From assembly GCA_020024555.1 (NCBI GenBank), contig JAHHTQ010000033.1:1-24855 (forward strand): a stretch of 24,855 bases of DNA, read 5' to 3'. This DNA is from Angelakisella sp. (GTDB lineage Bacteria; Bacillota; Clostridia; Oscillospirales; Ruminococcaceae). The position numbers and the translations under genes are program-made. Positions 24,601 through 24,855 of the stretch are shown piece after piece. The notes under the pieces are model-generated. The model was not told the origin of the DNA. It worked only from the letters and a program-made list of their open reading frames with translations, and did no database searches. Within the stretch, counting starts at the first letter, position 1. The number at the start of each line of letters is the position of its first letter.

Positions 24601-24832
24601 GACAATCACATAAAATATTTACACTGTTTCTTGTATGGTTCAGCGTTATTGATACATCATACACATCTTCTTCCACAACCGATGCGGTAATAAGTGTTTC
24701 AGTCAAAATTTCATCATTTACTTTGTCTTCCGATATATAATTTTCTATTTTTCCATTATTATATAAATCCAAAGCTTTATAATATAATTCTTGTCCGAAA
24801 TTCATTTTTAACCAATCTATGGTTATATTCAT
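21626..24832 (-). CDS. SWIM-domain SNF2-family helicase
   Basis: This 1068-residue protein begins with a SWIM zinc finger (Cys75, Cys77, Cys86, His88 in the CxC...CxH pattern), then about 450 residues of bacterial SNF2-associated sequence. The SNF2 ATPase follows, with GILADDMGLGKT (DDMGLGKT at 637-644), DEAQ at 736-739 and LTGTPIENR. The C-terminal helicase half has LLFSQFTTML, SLKAGGTGLNL and TDRAHRMGQ. It should be an ATP-dependent DNA translocase; the SWIM domain may bind nucleic acid or protein. The RBS is GGAG before the ATG at 24832. No restriction, methylase or other defence gene is beside it in the window, so it looks like the stand-alone form that is common in Bacillota. The start lies only 23 nt from the window edge. 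Confidence 0.93.
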   Translation of the reverse strand: MNITIDWLKMNFGQELYYKALDLYNNGKIENYISEDKVNDEILTETLITASVVEEDVYDVSITLNHTRNSVNILCDCQYYKDFSNCEHIIAVFLVYINKSMEEKIIDEKTDFKALQMFRAYLTMHTDIQLKPYDLITVTPTIHLKRYINYHMSYKYPEISLRINRANKRAYVVQKIDQFLEDIKYNHDVTYGKELQFVHSKDIFDEKGRAIVDLLINAREESKNDTNLLLGDLINKNRVTLRGNSFLKFFNLYRDELVASDLSAEPITFVEGNPIITLMVMEDFGGVNVYIKENVSFIKDQSELYAVDETAFYHCTKEMSERAYPLINSLVTPMTIGENELATFCSCVLPEIENIVRIVDSKQILSKYLPDEFITKFYFDMLKDGSITAKVDFQYGDIIIENAYLNNTDYRSQINRNLRAEIDNINFVRRFFKEPQGDKTLFYMDNTEDIYDFMVKNIEEFSLYGEVLVSDNLDKINIQKPRVSVGLSVSDGVLNMSLDTPVFPREELMDIFKSLRLRKNYHRLKNGTFISLEDSGLQDLAQATETLAITDKDLKKDSIEIPMYRVPYMENLLKSDEVIDVKRDEAFKNIIKNINTVEYSNFNPSPKLEGMLRHYQKTGFRWLKTLDSFGFGGILADDMGLGKTVQVLSYLDSIKREKKKAVSLIICPSSLIINWTEEAHKFIDDIKILMVIGGADERKKLIASYKNYDVLVTSYDLLRRDIDEYKDIEFYSCILDEAQYIKNSMALSTKAVKNIKSRIRFALTGTPIENRLSELWSIFDFLMPGYLYSHHKFMEEIERPIIKEESEYSLNVLRKMVSPFILRRLKTDVLKELPPKIEHIHRVQMDSEERKIYNACVESTKKTIESEENINKVQILSMLTTLRRICCDPHLSIEDYKGESCKLNACVDLCRRAVEGGHQVLLFSQFTTMLDIIEKKLKEEKISTFTLQGSTPKEKRAELVKKFNNGEASIFLISLKAGGTGLNLTSADIVIHYDPWWNLAAQNQATDRAHRMGQKSKVHVYSLIVKDTIEEKILALQEKKSKLMDSIEGNTDGDIMTMSKDRILDLLQ

Positions 24833-24855
24833 TAAACATTTTCTCCATTCAAAAA

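Noticed and set aside
21626..24832. SNF2 helicase as part of a defence island
   Set aside because: No nuclease, methylase or other defence component lies next to it in the window, and stand-alone SWIM-SNF2 genes are common in Bacillota.
1..24855. CRISPR arrays, rRNA or tRNA genes, insertion sequences
   Set aside because: No regularly spaced repeats, cloverleaf-like sequences or transposase motifs were seen on reading both strands.

Overview
The window looks like chromosome from an AT-rich, spore-forming member of the Clostridia (Bacillota). The evidence is strong GGAGG-type ribosome binding sites, frequent GTG and TTG starts, and the sporulation genes yqfC, yqfD and ylbJ. No rRNA, tRNA, CRISPR array, transposase or integrase was seen.

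Layout. (1) 1-1990 holds a small secreted lipoprotein (-), a YgjP-type metalloprotease (+) and a 70-residue protein of unknown function (+). (2) 2076-11752 is a compact 12-gene virion cassette, all on the minus strand. In transcription order it encodes: small terminase, large terminase, portal, a 40-residue zinc-ribbon protein, scaffold-like protein, major capsid protein, head-tail adaptor, tail nozzle, M23 peptidase, a holin-like protein, a small membrane coiled-coil protein and a basic coiled-coil protein. The plan is that of a short-tailed (podovirus-like) phage. There is no integrase, repressor, replication gene, tail fibre or tape measure, and host genes flank it on both sides. It starts at a consensus sigma-A promoter and ends at a strong bidirectional terminator. 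(3) 11937-14923 holds yqfC-yqfD (-) divergent from ylbJ and a four-cysteine protein (+). (4) 14953-17691 encodes a large lipoprotein with a C-terminal N-acetylmuramoyl-L-alanine amidase. (5) 18033-19579 holds a hypothetical gene, a Crp/Fnr regulator and thioredoxin (-). (6) 19780-21444 encodes a response regulator with a degenerate GGDEF and an intact EAL domain (+). (7) 21626-24832 encodes a SWIM-SNF2 helicase (-).

How the parts may work together. The cassette contains what is needed to build a capsid, package DNA, attach a short tail and lyse a cell, but nothing to replicate or integrate. All of its reading frames are open and its catalytic motifs are intact. That fits either a recently decayed prophage or a domesticated particle such as a gene transfer agent, a killing particle or a satellite; the sequence alone cannot decide. 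Oddities that may tune it are an apparent AUA start for the small terminase, a second weak start at the nozzle gene, and mutually exclusive RNA hairpins ahead of the capsid gene. A composite repeat/terminator element lies next to the cassette promoter and again near 21.5 kb.
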